Below, piece after piece: positions 21,990-33,320 of a stretch of 64,000 nt of DNA. Source of the stretch: Odobenus rosmarus divergens (Eukaryota > Chordata > Mammalia > Carnivora > Odobenidae); assembly GCF_000321225.1 (NCBI RefSeq), contig NW_004451410.1, positions 186,001-250,000 of the forward strand, written 5' to 3'. How positions within the stretch are numbered: position 1 is the stretch's first letter; each line of letters starts with the position of its first letter. A model generated the notes under the pieces. It was not told the DNA's origin and made no database searches. It saw only the letters and a program-made list of their open reading frames with translations. Made by a program: the position numbers and the translations under genes.

Positions 21990-22215
21990 TATCAGTGATA
22001 CTATTTACTAAGAGCAAATTATGTGCCAGGTCCTGTGGTAAATATTTTCTACAGGGATTTCATTCACTCCTCATAAAAACCTTGGAGGTGGGTATTATTT
22101 GCCGATGGGGAGACTGAGTTTTATAGGGTAACTTGCCCACATATTGTTAGAGGAGGAGCCATCGAAACCACAGGCCTGACTCCAGCACCCGTGATCCTAA
22201 CCACTCTGCTATGTC
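21990..22215 (-). repeat. MIR SINE
   Basis: Reverse MIR of nearly full length: 'AATTATGTGCCAGGTCCTGT', 'GATTTCATTCACTCCTCATA', 'GAGGTGGGTATTATTTGCCG', 'GGGGAGACTGAGTTTTATAG' and 'GGTAACTTGCCCACATATTG'. It closes with 'CCTAACCACTCTGCTATGTC'. Confidence 0.88.
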
Positions 22216-23514
22216 GCTGTGACCAATGACCGCTGTTCATCTTGGACACAGGAGTGGTACACAGGTACTGTGCCTAAGACACGTTTCTTGAAGGCAAAGA
22301 GTGGATGTGTGAGGTTAGTTCCCAGGCCCACACGAGCCCCACATTTGCTATCTATTCTGCAGTCAGTCTCCCCCAGTCCTAACCCCACAGAATCTGAGGG
22401 GACGCTCCCCCCCCACCAGCTAACAGAGTTGGGACATGCTCAGAGCTGAGGAGAAGGGCCTCTGAACTGATCAGCTCAGGCCACATTTGCCATCATCTTT
22501 GGTCCTGAGAGTTTTCTAGAGGTTGGCATTAAAGACCTCCAGGATTGCTGTTTAAAAGTTGAAGTATTTCTAAGAGTCCCTCCTGGCTCAAGCAGCTATT
22601 TCAAATCTCCTAAAAGCAGCAAATTTGGCAAGCCCTAGGTTAACTGTTTACTTTGGACAGAGGCATCAAAAATGAATCCAGTGGCATTTACCTGTTGTTC
22701 ATTGGACACTAGTGGTCAAATGTGCCTAAGCTGGGATCGATGCTCAACAAAGGAAAGAGGTCCCAGAGACCATGAGCCACAGTGATGCTTAAAAGGAAGC
22801 TGTTCATAGTCAAGACTCAAAAGCATGTCTTTCCCATCCTATTTTCAAATCATGATACGCATTTTAAGTTGTACTTTCCTCAAAGGCAAGCACAGCCACT
22901 CCGAAAACTGTGCTTTTGTTGCCTTCCGTCCACAGGCTGCTGTATTTCTCAGAATTTCTGATTATGCAAAACTCTGATTCAGTCATTCCATCTCAGGATA
23001 TTGTCAGAGTTTCTTGGAAATAGTCATTTCCTGACTAACTAATGTAAGAATAAAAATTGGCGAAGGTAAAATATGGCAGGGAAGACACTGGAAATGTGTC
23101 TGCAAAAAATTCACAGCCCTGTTCCAACTCGCACAAGACCTATTGCAATGAGGGTTCTCAGTGTTTTCTGTATCCAAGATAATGCATGATCTTACTTCAT
23201 GTTTAGGATTCACTAGAAGAGTGGCGAAAGTCATGAGAGGGGTCTGGTCTGGTCTGGTCCCCTTGGATTAGGTGGAAGATTTCCATGAACGCTACTTTCA
23301 GTAGAAAGCTGCAAGAAACAGTAAAGGGAGCTTTAGATTCAAAACTAGGGCTCTGAGCATCAGAATTAGGACTCAAGGAGGAGGGTGGCCTGGCAAGGAC
23401 AGCAGTGAAGGGCGAGATAGGAGATGCAGCGCCACTAGGAGACAGCACCCTGCTGTTAGGAAGGCCTGGGTCTGAGTGGGTCCTGCACACCTTCCCCTTT
23501 CACAGCCCACGCAT
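22216..23514. other. Unassigned DNA
   Basis: 1.3 kb without a recognisable repeat or exon. It holds a short GGTCT repeat (23241-23259, three and a half units). The frame at 23203-23490 (minus) has no recognisable domain. Confidence 0.35.
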
Positions 23515-23574
23515 CTGCCCCTCACACACCTGCCCCTCGCACACCTGCCCCTCACACACCTGCCCCTCACACAG
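23515..23574. repeat. 15-bp minisatellite, four copies
   Basis: Four contiguous copies of CTGCCCCTCACACAC (23515-23529, 23530-23544, 23545-23559, 23560-23574) with single-base differences in copies 2 and 4. The unit is a multiple of three, so all frames stay open through it and give repeats such as TCPSH. This explains the overlapping plus- and minus-strand frames here. There are no spacers, so it is not a CRISPR array. Confidence 0.95.
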
Positions 23575-24387
23575 CTCTGGGGAACTTGCCCCAAGCTCTC
23601 AGCTGGGGCAGGGGGTGCCAGGCTCCCTTGTAGGAACATGAAAACTAACTCAGGGAGCAGCTGGGGTGGACCCGGAGGGAGGAGCTGCAGGAAGACTCCC
23701 TGGGGCCATTCAAAACTGACCCTTTATTCTCAGTAGATGCTGGGGGACCACAAATGCCTGCCTGTCAGTCTCCCGAGACAGGCGGGTTGGAAACGAGACA
23801 ACAGCCGGAATAGTCAGGTCGGCAGGTGTGCAGATCAAGTCCTTCCAGGGAGAAGTTGGAGGCTGAGGGTTTCTCCCTGGAGTGAGCTAGAGGATGGGGA
23901 GTCCTGGGGAGTGTTAACATCATGGGGGATGTCTGAGGTCCTTCTGCTTGTGGGGAGATTGCTCTCCAGTGGCTGAGGGAACGGTAATGGTAAGAAGAGA
24001 ACCGAGCAAACGTACCCACAGCGCAGCCGTGAAGGGACCGCACGACCATGGCAGCAGGAGAGCCTCAGGACCAAGGCTGAACCCACCTCCTGGGACCCAT
24101 GTGCGGGGAGACGGAGGGACAGGAGAGTCCCCAGAATCCCACTGACCGACTGCCACTGTCATCGCAGAGCACTTTATTTCCCCGTTACGGGCCGCACCTT
24201 GGGCGACAGGGCTCGTCCAGAAGAAAGAGAATGGAACAAGGGTCAGTTAGATCCCAGACAAGAGGTTTCTTTTGATATAACTCATTGTACCGCTTTTATT
24301 CCTTTTCCCGTGGGAAGAAAGGGGCACATTTAAAAACTGCCATTTTATTTTATTATTTTATTTCCAATAAACACCTTTCCTCAGAAG
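23575..24387. other. Unassigned GC-richer DNA
   Basis: The composition rises in G and C and many short overlapping frames appear on both strands (for example 23765-24049 minus and 23737-23976 plus). None has recognisable homology. CpG is scattered, with no clear island. Confidence 0.35.
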
Positions 24388-24841
24388 CGTTTGTGGTGCG
24401 TTGAACCGTGCCTCCTAAAATGATATATGTCCAAGTTCAGTCCCCTTGGGACCTGTAGAATGTGATCGTATTTGAAAACAGGATCTTTGCAGATGTGCTC
24501 AAGTCATAGTGAGGTTACAGGAGATTAGGGCGGGCCCCAAGCTAGGGCCTGTCTCCTTAAGGGGGTGCGGGGAGTTTCAGGCGTGGAGACACAGGGAGAA
24601 GACCCAGCGAAGGCAGGGACAGACTAGAGTGTTGGGTCTACGAGAAAAGAACGCCAGGGTGGCCAGCGACCCCCAGAGGCCAAGAGAGGCATGGGACAGA
24701 TTCTCCACAAGGAAGCAACCCGCCTGACTCTTTGATGTCAGACTTCAGCCTCCGGAACTGTGAGATGATACATTTCTGTTGTCTTACGCCACCCAGTTCA
24801 TGATCATTCGTCATGGTGGCCCCAGGAAACTAATACAACAT
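24388..24841 (+). repeat. MLT1-type (ERVL-MaLR) solo LTR
   Basis: Full-length LTR pattern: 'CCTCCTAAAATGATATATGT', 'GTAGAATGTGATCGTATTTG', 'GGATCTTTGCAGATGTGCTC', 'GGAGATTAGGGCGGGCCCCA' and 'GAGAGGCATGGGACAGATTC'. It then shows 'CAGCCTCCGGAACTGTGAGA' and 'GCCACCCAGTTCATGATC', and ends 'GGCCCCAGGAAACTAATACA'. The frame at 24509-24727 is internal to it. Confidence 0.92.
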
Positions 24842-25014
24842 CATTTAAATTTTTCTCAAAACGCGTAAATTATAGGGTTTATGAAGCATCTCAGTCATCA
24901 CTTAGGTGAATTTACTGCTCATACTTGTTACCTACCGTTTTGTCACTTACTTTACCTCTGTCCTCTGTTAATTCCCGTCTCTGACCCAGCTGTCACTATG
25001 GCCTCGGACAGGGT

Positions 25015-25315
25015 GCTTCCCTATATCTCTGTCTCTCTATCTCTCCCCCCATCTCTCTCTCTGTCTCTATCTCTCCCCCATCTCTCTGTCTCTGTGTCTC
25101 TCACCCTTCTCTGTGTCTGTCTCTCTCTGTCTCCCCCACTTCCCCCATGTCTCTCTCTTTCTGTCTCTCTCTCTCCCTCTGTGTCTCTGTCTCTCTCCCC
25201 CATCTCTCTGTCTCTGACTCTCTGTCTCTGTGTCTACCTCCCTTCTCTGTGTCTGCCTCTGTGTCTCTGTCTCCCCCTCCCCCTGTCTCTCTGTCTCTGT
25301 CTCTCTCTCTCCTAG
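25015..25315 (+). repeat. Polypyrimidine (TCTC/TCTG/CCCC) low-complexity tract
   Basis: About 300 bp are almost purely pyrimidine with sparse G and A, composed of TCTC, TCTG and CCCC units. All frames stay open on both strands. This explains the 144-codon serine/leucine/proline frame at 24881-25315 and the arginine/glutamate-rich frames opposite it. The tract may have grown from a SINE-like TC tail, but no SINE body is attached. Confidence 0.95.
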
Positions 25316-25959
25316 CACCATGCTGCATGCTGAGTGCAGGGGCATGAACACAGTGGGCTCAGCCCAGCCCTCAAACAGCTTATCCCTGGAAGTTCTTCCA
25401 AGCAGTATCTCTGTCTGTTGGCTGGGGGTAGAGCATTAAAAAGTCATGCTGTCTTTATTTTTAAAACAGAAGAGAGAGCACCTACATGACAGTCCTTTTA
25501 TCAACAGGAAATAGATGCCAACTGCTATCTTTTTCTTAAGATATCTTCTTTTGAAAAGAAGGCAGCTGAAGAAATATTCAAATCAGTAACAAAGGAGTCA
25601 AGCGGATCACTAGACCAAGGCGGCAGTGGGCATGGCCCCTGTGGGCCAGCAGCACCTACCAAGTATTTACTTGGAGTAGTTTACTGGGCACAAGGCCCAG
25701 AGGCAGGAGAGATTCCAAACAGATCAGGAACTAGCTGCTACTTATAAGAAAGTCATCCCTAATACAGAAGGAAGAATTCCATCAAATTAAGTTTTTCTGA
25801 ACTTGAGATGTCCTTGGGGACACAATAAACAAATGAAAAAGATAACACATGAGAATACTCACAGGAGAAAACCAAAAAGAACAAATCAATATGTACAAAC
25901 CCTTGCTGATTTGGGCTAACTGAAAGGCCAATATTAATTACTGAAAGGTCGGAAATATA
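25316..25959. other. Unassigned AT-rich DNA
   Basis: No gene, RNA or repeat family is recognised between the polypyrimidine tract and the 26-kb block. Confidence 0.4.
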
Positions 25960-28700
25960 GAACCTAACCTAAAAATATCTGTTCATTACTCTCAAGTTCA
26001 CTTGGAAGCACACACCAACCTGCACCTGCCAATAACAGGAAGTGGAAACCAGTATGCCCAGTGACTTGCTGGATCTAGGAGAAGTTTCGCTGAATCTGGG
26101 TTCTAGAGCAATCCAACAGCGCGTGGAGAGAGTGTGATGTGTCCCCAGCAAGAACCCAGGGTCCAGACCTGGAACGAGGGGCTCCAACAGCAGGGTTCCA
26201 GGAACCTCACACACCTCCCAGAATGAACCAACGCCGTGAGGCAGGTGGGAGTCCAGGCTCGGAGGCGGAGGCTGGGTTCCAATTCCAGCTTCCTTCTTAC
26301 CAGCTGCATAAATAAATGTGGGCGTGTGACCTGACTGCTCCACATCCTCCTCAGTAGACGGCACGAGGGTAGCACTCTGTCCCACGGGACTGCTGGGAGG
26401 CGCACAGAAAGGGTGCTGAGTAAAGTTAGCCACTTCTTCCACCACACCTGCGATCACCGCCTCTGTGAGGCCCTTGTAGCCGAGGCTGGACAAAGAGACC
26501 CAGCCAGAGCAGTGACTTCAGTAACCCCACGGGTCTGCGGGCCACAGATGCCCTTGAGCCACCTGCAATCCTAAAGCCTCCACCATAGAACTGGACTCCC
26601 CCGACCCCTGCCTCCGGGGCACTCTCATCCAATCTCCTGGCAGAGGAAGCAACCCATGGTTATCCCAACCGGGGCAAAGCTGGTCCACTGTGCACCACCT
26701 GCCCCCCAAGTGGCTGGCCCCCAACAGAGGCCACCAGTCAGCAGCGAGGGTAGAATCTAAATCTGCCATGGTGTGGGAGCCATGCTGACCGCTCGTGCCT
26801 GGCCATCATGCCCAGCACCTTAGCCGCTCTATTCACAGCCCACTCTAAAGCACCGGAGCTAAGCACAGAGGCTGACTGATGCCCACGGAACAGGCCCCCT
26901 TCCTGACAGGTGTCTCCGGTGTTGTGTTCTTGGGTGCCATCAGCATTTCACAAGGTGCTCACACGGGTTCCCACTGCTGTGCGATCACTGAAACCCTCTT
27001 CCTCTGCGGATGTGTGTCCTGTTGTTATCCTCTGCATCCCTCGCCAGTAGCCAAGACTTCTGGCACAGGCCAAAGTCTGCAAACATACAAGTACCTGGAG
27101 CACATTCACCCCATCCAAAGGGGATGACCGAGCTCCCCATGCTGCCCCTGAGTGAGGCCGCAGTGTGGCAGCACCCCATTCTCTTCTAGCACCGTGGTAT
27201 CAAGCCTACTGTCTGGGAACCGGGCCCAGTCCTTCCTCCTTGGGTGAACCCCAAGGCCACAGCTAGAAGCTGAGCTGTTGGTGTGACAGAGGTACACCAG
27301 TGCCCAGGCCTGTTCACGTAACTGACAGGGCCTCTAGACCTGCTCCAGAGTGATCTCCAAAGAAACATTCTCAGTGTAGAATTGGATGCTACACCTGCCT
27401 GGCCTGCTGGCTTGACAGATCTGACAACACCCAGATCCCCATGGATGCCTCCAGCCATGCCTTCGGGCCAGCAACACAGTGCCTTTCAAAGTGGGGAGTA
27501 GCTCCCTGCTGCAGAAGGTATGCTTGCGCTCCAGACCTCGAGGGGTCTGCACTGACTCGTCTATCTGGGGATGAGCAGACCTCTACTCAGCACCGCTCTC
27601 CACCATGGACAGCCCATCAGACTCGCCGAGTCACACAAGACGTGACCATCCACAGAGCAGATTGCACTGCAGCTGGACTTGCTGCAAGGCTCAATTTTGT
27701 TCCGGAAAACTTTCAGAACAGGAAGCATTTGAATCACCTGATAAATGGGTGGAAACAACACTCTGCTTCCAAATGCCAGAGAGCCTTACCCAGCAATATG
27801 CCTCCCTCTTCATAGTAGGGAAGGTGAATGCAATCACTTGCCATTGCCATTTATCTGAAAGAGGATAAGGCAATATGCCCCCAACAACTGCACCTAAAAC
27901 TTCATGGATGTGGCAGGCCACTGACTCTGCATGGGGTCCATCTCCCGCCTCATGGCCTTTGTGTCTTCTTGTGGTATTCCAGGGTTCTTAAAGGCACTGG
28001 TTGTTTGTCCCTCTCGCTTGGGTTCCCATACTGCTTTATTAAAGGGTATGTCCTCTGAGCCCCTTCAAGGAACATAATTCTGGTGATAGATTTTCTGCTC
28101 TCACATAGTAAGCACAACCCCACCACTCTTCCACCCTGAGCCTTCCTTCTGCTCCTTTCTCAATACTGCACAAGGCATTCAGGTTTCTCAGGCTTATTCC
28201 TGTAGTGCGTTATGTCTCGGCTTCAAGGATGTATTCCAGAAGCACCATGGGACCTGCCCCACTATTCCTGGAAGGATGCTGAATCACAAGGCAAGGCAAA
28301 TGCTCTCATGACCATAATCATCTGTTACCTGCAACTTATTCCAGTTCACCACAGTGCAGCCTTCATCATCGGAACACACATGATCCAGTTCTAGAACACC
28401 ATCCCCACCACCACTTTCCCCTGGTCTTTTCCGGAAAGCGGACCCAGACATACCCCAGTGCAGATACTATTTGGAGACATATGATCCCAGAAACAGAAGT
28501 GGAGGCTGAGAAGAACGGAACAGGGAAAGAAAACTAACACACAGCTGTGTTTTTGAGCTGTCCACCATTGTGGACACGAGGTTAGTTCTGAAGAATGACG
28601 TGGAAAGTGCCTCAGAACAGTTCAGAAAAGAGGAAAGTTTGTCCACCAGCTCAGACTTCATTTGTCAGTTGTGATCCAGTAGGTCACATACACCTCTCTA
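25960..28700. other. Unassigned 2.7-kb block, possibly a degraded LTR-retroelement interior
   Basis: The block is GC-richer than its surroundings and has an unusual density of medium-length frames on both strands. The longest is 174 codons on the minus strand at 25969-26493. A MIR-like segment lies at about 26235-26345 in plus orientation, which that frame crosses. The rest matches nothing I can name. The run of minus-strand frames from 27921 down to 25969 could reflect the decayed interior of an old ERVL/MaLR-type element, but I see no safe catalytic motif. A decayed pseudogene is the other reading. Confidence 0.2.
26235..26345 (+). repeat. MIR SINE fragment (weak)
   Basis: 'GGAGTCCAGGCTCGGAGGC' then 'CTGGGTTCCAATTCCAGCTT' and 'CTTACCAGCTGCATAAAT' resembles the first half of MIR (tRNA-derived region and core). 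It lies inside the minus-strand frame at 25969-26493, which argues against that frame being a real exon. Confidence 0.45.
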
Positions 28701-29560
28701 CTGTTGGGTTTGCACCTGAGCCCCATGCCTCAGCCTCCGAGAAGCCAGGGAGTAGAAAGAGTATGTCATGAGACCATGCGAAATTTCATCAGGTTACATG
28801 GTGTGGAGGGGCTTCCAGAGATATGACTGGAGTAGAAGATAAGCAAGCAGAGAGGATGTGAGGCACAAGCCATGTCTGATCTAGAAGTATAGAAGCTTAG
28901 AAATAAGAAAAACAAAAAGGCAAAAAAACTTAGTAATAGTCTTTTGGTACCATCCACTTCTCATAGCAGAAGCAGTCTATTTGTGGACCTAGATGCAGCA
29001 GATGATCCTCATGTGCCATGAAAATTTGAGCACGTGACTGATTCCCCTTCTCTTAATTCCGTGCTCACCATTCTTACTATCTAAATATAATTTGGTCTCC
29101 ACGTGACTCAGCTTCAGGAGAATGCACTAGAGAGAATGTGATTTTCTTGTCCTTATGGCAATTACAGTCTTCATTATAAATTAATTAGGGCAATAGGATT
29201 TGATACATCCGTCTCTTGTGAACTATGAGACTGAGTCAGCAGTCCCAGGGCCAATAACCACAAACAAGATTGACTTTTGAGACTGAAATGCCCTCGCTGT
29301 GAGCAGGGAGAGAAGTGGGAAGAGAAAAATTTTCAGGGATCCAAGTTACTAAGGTTTGAATGAGCCTGGAGGAAAGGGGCTAGTAAAATTGCATTATTTG
29401 ATTTGATCTGTGTCAATGGACTGTTAAATCTTCAAAAACTGCAATTTATAGCATTCATAGAGAATGACTCAGTCTGTCATTAGGTAAAAGCCTCCTTTGA
29501 ACTTTGTAGGTAAGGCCCAAGAGGAGGTGATTTGAAGATAAAATGACTCCAGATAAGAAC
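28701..29560. other. Unassigned DNA
   Basis: No recognisable repeat, exon or RNA gene. The stretch becomes AT-rich toward 29400. Confidence 0.4.
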
Positions 29561-29565
29561 TGTGG

Positions 29566-29600
29566 GGTGTGTGTGTGTGTGTGTATGTGTGTGTGTGTGT
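29566..29600. repeat. (GT)n microsatellite
   Basis: About 17 GT/TG units with one A interruption (GTATG near 29583). It sits at the 3' boundary of the reverse-oriented L1 that follows. Confidence 0.95.
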
Positions 29601-29604
29601 AGAA

Positions 29605-30840
29605 CACTTAACACAAGATCCACTCTCTTAACAGATTCTTAAGTGTACTCTGCTGCATTGTTAACTACGGGCGCGCGGAGCTCTGGAGCCGATTCACCTG
29701 CCATGACTGAAACTTTGTACCCACCCGACAGCAGCTTCCATTTCCCTCTCCCCAGCCCCTGGCGTCCACCAATCTACCCTCTGTTTCTGTGCGTTTGACG
29801 ACTTTAGATACTTCAGTAAGTGGAGTTGTCCAGTACCGGTCCTGCCATGTCTGGCTTATTTCAGTCAACATCACGCCCTCCAGGTTCATCCACGTCATCC
29901 CAAATGGCAGGATTTCCTTCTTCTAATGCTGAATGATACCCCATTGCATGTATGGAGTATCTTCTCTTCATCCATTCATCTGTCCATGGATATTTCGATT
30001 ATTCCCTCATCTCAGCTATGGAGAACATAGCTGCCAACATGGGAGCCCTAATATCTCCTTGAGATCCTGATTTCAATTCCTTTGAACACCCAGCTGTGGA
30101 AGTGCTGAATCATACAGCAACTCTATTTTAATTTTTTGAGGAGCCTCCACATTGTTTCCACAATGGCTTCACTATTTTAAACACTCCCAACAGTGCACAA
30201 GGGTTTTAACTTCCCCATCTTCTCGCTAACACTTGTTATCTTTTGCTGTTTTTTGATGCTTGCCTTCCTAATTTGTACAAGATCCTCTCTCATTGTGACA
30301 TTGATTTGCATTTCCTGACAATGCTCCTGATGATTCCTGATGATATAGGACCATCGTTTCATATACGTTCTGGCCACTTGTATGTTTTCTTTGGAGAAAT
30401 GTCAATTCAAGTCCTTTGCTCATTTTTAAATCAGGTTATTTGGAGGTTCTTTTTGCTATTGAGTTGTTGGATATTCACCTGTTATCAGATCCATATGGTT
30501 TGTAAAATATCTCCCATTCCAGAGATTGCTTTTTCACTCTGCTGTTTCCTTTTCTGTGCAGAAGCTTTTTAGTTTGATGTAGTCCCACTTGCCCATTTTT
30601 GCTTTTGTTGCCTATATTTTTTGGTGATATATTCAAGAAACTTAATCATTGCCTAGACCGATGTCATGAAGCTTTTCCCCTATGTTTACTTGAAGAGTTT
30701 TATAGATTCAGGTCTTACATTTAAAGCTTTAATCCATATTGAGTTGATTTTTGCATATGGTGTAAGAGAAGGGGATAAAGAATTTCATTCTTTTGCATGG
30801 GGATATCCAGTCTTCCCAACACTGGATATTTTGTTGATGA
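29605..30840 (-). mobile_element. L1 LINE (L1MA/MB-like), 3' UTR plus ORF2 3' part
   Basis: Antisense L1: 'AGTGTACTCTGCTGCATTGT' and 'CTGAAACTTTGTACCCACCC' (3' UTR), 'CATTTCCTGACAATGCTCCT', 'GGAGAAATGTCAATTCAAGT', 'CTTTTCTGTGCAGAAGCTTT' and 'ATCCATATTGAGTTGATTTT'. It is 5'-truncated near 30840, with no intact frame. 'CGGGCGCGCGGAGC' at about 29669-29682 is an odd CpG-rich patch inside otherwise CpG-poor L1 sequence. Confidence 0.93.
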
Positions 30841-31846
30841 CCAATAACGTGCTGGCCTCTCCCAGCCTTCAAGTGAGGCTTTTAGTCAGTATTTTTACAA
30901 CCTGAGAATATGCAAAAACAAGCCAGGAAGGAGTCAGAACTTATTATATGCAAAATACTACACATACAAAATGGAAGGGGCATTCAAGAGCAGAGGGGAA
31001 GAGAAAACACACCCAGTGAGGTGAAGAAGTGAGCATGAGCAGCATCATATTGGGGTATTTTATGTTCAAAGTCCTAGGACCACAGGGCATCTGCCTTCAG
31101 AATAGGATTTGCAATTCATAGAATAGCCATGGGAGCTTTAGATCCATCCTATCTTCCCTTCATTTCACATTTCTTCCTTGGCCAAAAAAAAATAAAGAAA
31201 GAAAGAAAGAAAAGAAAAGAAAAACCAACTTATTTCCCAGGTCCTGATAAGAGGATTGAGGTTCTTTGGTAAGTATAGATGTTCTATCACTATTACAGAA
31301 AAGGGTCCATTTGCCAGGAAAATAACCACACCCCTCTGCCATCTACAAGCATCCCACGCTTCTGGGTGTTTGGGCATAAAGGGCTATTTAAGCAAGCGGT
31401 TCTATTGCTTTTAGGACTTGAAGCAATAAACAACAGTTGTGATTATTTAAATGCTGAAGTGGAACTGAATCAGTTTAATCACAAAAGACATTTACTGCAA
31501 GTAAGCTGCAGAGGCAAAGACATAACTGTGATTATACCAAATGGGGGAAACCAGAGAACGTTGCTCTTAACTTCCTTGGGAGTGGTTTGAAAATACAGAT
31601 GTATCTGCCCTTCTCATTTGCTCTGGTAATTTATTGTACATATTTCAGGAGTATATTGAATGCAGTCAACAATGTTAACTGGGTAGGAATGAGTGCAAAT
31701 CACAGAATTTCAACAAGGTAGAGGGTTTCTTCCTCTATAATTCAAAATGAAGAGTAGTTCTGAGACTTCTTAGGGAAGATGGAGAAAAATTATGATGGTT
31801 AAACTGACAGAGGATGAAGTAGAGAGAAAAGGGAATCCTCACTGTC
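30841..31846. other. Unassigned DNA with an AAAG-rich patch
   Basis: A (GAAA)n-like purine patch lies at about 31182-31224. Otherwise there is no recognisable repeat. The frame at 31279-31590 (103 codons, plus) has no recognisable domain and sits in AT-rich DNA. Confidence 0.4.
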
Positions 31847-32081
31847 AAGATATTCTTAGAGAGGGACGCCTGGGTGGCTCAGTCGTTAAGCGTCTGCCTT
31901 CGGCTCAGGTCATGATCCCAGGGTCCTGGGATCGAGTCCCACATCAGGCTCCCTGCTCAGCTGGAGGCTTGCTTCTCCCTCTGCCTGCCGCTCCCCCTGC
32001 TTGTGCTCTCACTCTCTCTCTCTCTCTCTGGCAAATAAATAAATAAAATCTTAAAAAAAAAAAAAAAGATATTCTTAGAGA
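31847..32081 (+). mobile_element. Can-SINE (SINEC), young copy
   Basis: The body at 31863-32065 is flanked by a perfect 16-bp duplication, AAGATATTCTTAGAGA, at 31847-31862 and 32066-32081. Box A (TGGCTCAGTCG, 31875-31885) lacks one G relative to the copies at 2659 and 6040, and box B is GGATCGAGTCC (31929-31939). The A-rich tail ends in an uninterrupted A15. The pure tail and exact duplication mark it as one of the youngest insertions in the window. Confidence 0.97.
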
Positions 32082-32127
32082 AATTGTGTCTCATAGATGG
32101 AGTCCGTTTGGGTATTAGCTGTAGAGG

Positions 32128-32245
32128 TAGGATTGCCAGATAACTTAAAATTTCAAGGGGAAAAACATGCTATGTGTCGCTTAACTGAAATTCAAATTTA
32201 ACTGGGTGTTCTGTATTTTTTCTATGCTATACCTGGCAACCCAAC
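32128..32245. mobile_element. MER53-like DNA transposon relic
   Basis: One end reads 'TAGGATTGCCAGATAACTTA' (32129-32148) and the other reads 'CTGAAATTCAAATTTAACTG', then 'GGGTGTTCTGTATTTTTTCT' and ends 'CTGGCAACCCAACTTA'. These are the inverted ends of the palindromic element I know as MER53. The left arm is shortened, so an internal deletion is likely. Confidence 0.7.
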
Positions 32246-33099
32246 TTAGAGGTCACTGAGTCTAACTGGATGACTCTTCCAATAAAAGATAACATTTCCT
32301 GAAAGAGTTGGTACAATGCATATTTCAGCCAGTTCCAAGAGTAAAATGTATCACAAAACAACAAGAAGAGAAATCTCCTATGTCCAGGGTGAATTAAGTG
32401 CATCCTGTGGAGAAGTAAGTGGAGGGACCTTGTTGGAGTCATCTAATGTCCTCATGTCTCTCTTAGCGGGAGGACCTTATTATACTCAGGGTAATTATTA
32501 CCTGGATAGTCATTACCCCTGATGTAGGCAGCAGGTGAGGTGTTCACCTCTTATTCCCGGTCTTCATACTCTAACTCCATAAAACACAACCTAATTGCAA
32601 AAAGTCAGACTCGGGACAGTCTGGCCACCTGCCCCTACAGGAGACAAGCAAGGATAGAACAACAGAGAATTTAAGGTCACTCAGCATAAGCCGAGAAAGA
32701 GAAAGGAAGCTGGGTGCCACGAGAAAATGAGATCGTTCCCATGACATTTCAAAGATTTGGCCTTGCAGAGCGTATGAGAAATGTCCTCTGTTGAAGCAGA
32801 GCAAACAGTTTGCTGTGGAAGCATGTGCAGAGAACATCAAGGCCCCTCTTCCTCTGGCCTCCTGAGAAGTGGGAACTTGAGGCTTATGATTGGTCTCTTG
32901 ATTCGCTCATAGCTTTGTAAGGAAATCTCCATCTGAGAATCAGAAGCTTAGGGCAGGCATCAGGGGACTACCCGATGTGATGATGTGACTTCTGCAAGAA
33001 GTCGGGGAGGGGGGGAAGCAATGGGCCTGCCTGCAAGACCCCACGCCCCCTGTGACCAGGGAACATAATGGAGCTGTTTGGAGATGGGCTGCCAAATCC
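32246..33099. other. Unassigned DNA
   Basis: No recognisable repeat. The minus-strand frame at 32571-32840 (89 codons) has no identifiable domain. Confidence 0.35.
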
Positions 33100-33320
33100 A
33101 CAGTGAAAGCCAGTGAGGGCTGATGTTTAAGTTTATTTAACCAACTTCTGCTTCAGGAAATTGCTAAACAAACATTTAAAATGGTCAGCCTCCTCACCAT
33201 CAAATCCCAGAGTTTGTTAAGGAATCCTGCAGCTGCCGAACTCAAACTGGTCCCGCCCTGATGCTCCACAAGCAATACAGTGTCCCTCTGACACATTCCG
33301 TACAGCTCATTTAATCCAAA
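33100..33320. other. Low-repeat block, candidate conserved non-coding DNA
   Basis: About 220 bp of repeat-free sequence with 'TTTAAGTTTATTTAACCAAC' and 'TTAATCCAAATACTGTCAGA' stretches and no frame of note. Listed because it opens the most repeat-poor part of the window. Confidence 0.2.

Noticed and set aside
23515..23574. CRISPR-like direct repeats
   Set aside because: The 15-bp units are contiguous without spacers, and the host is a mammal. It is a minisatellite.
24881..25315. 144-codon serine/leucine/proline-rich frame
   Set aside because: It is translation of a polypyrimidine low-complexity tract, which leaves all frames open.
25969..26493. 174-codon minus-strand frame
   Set aside because: It crosses a MIR-like segment and has no recognisable domain. 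It may be part of a decayed element rather than a gene.
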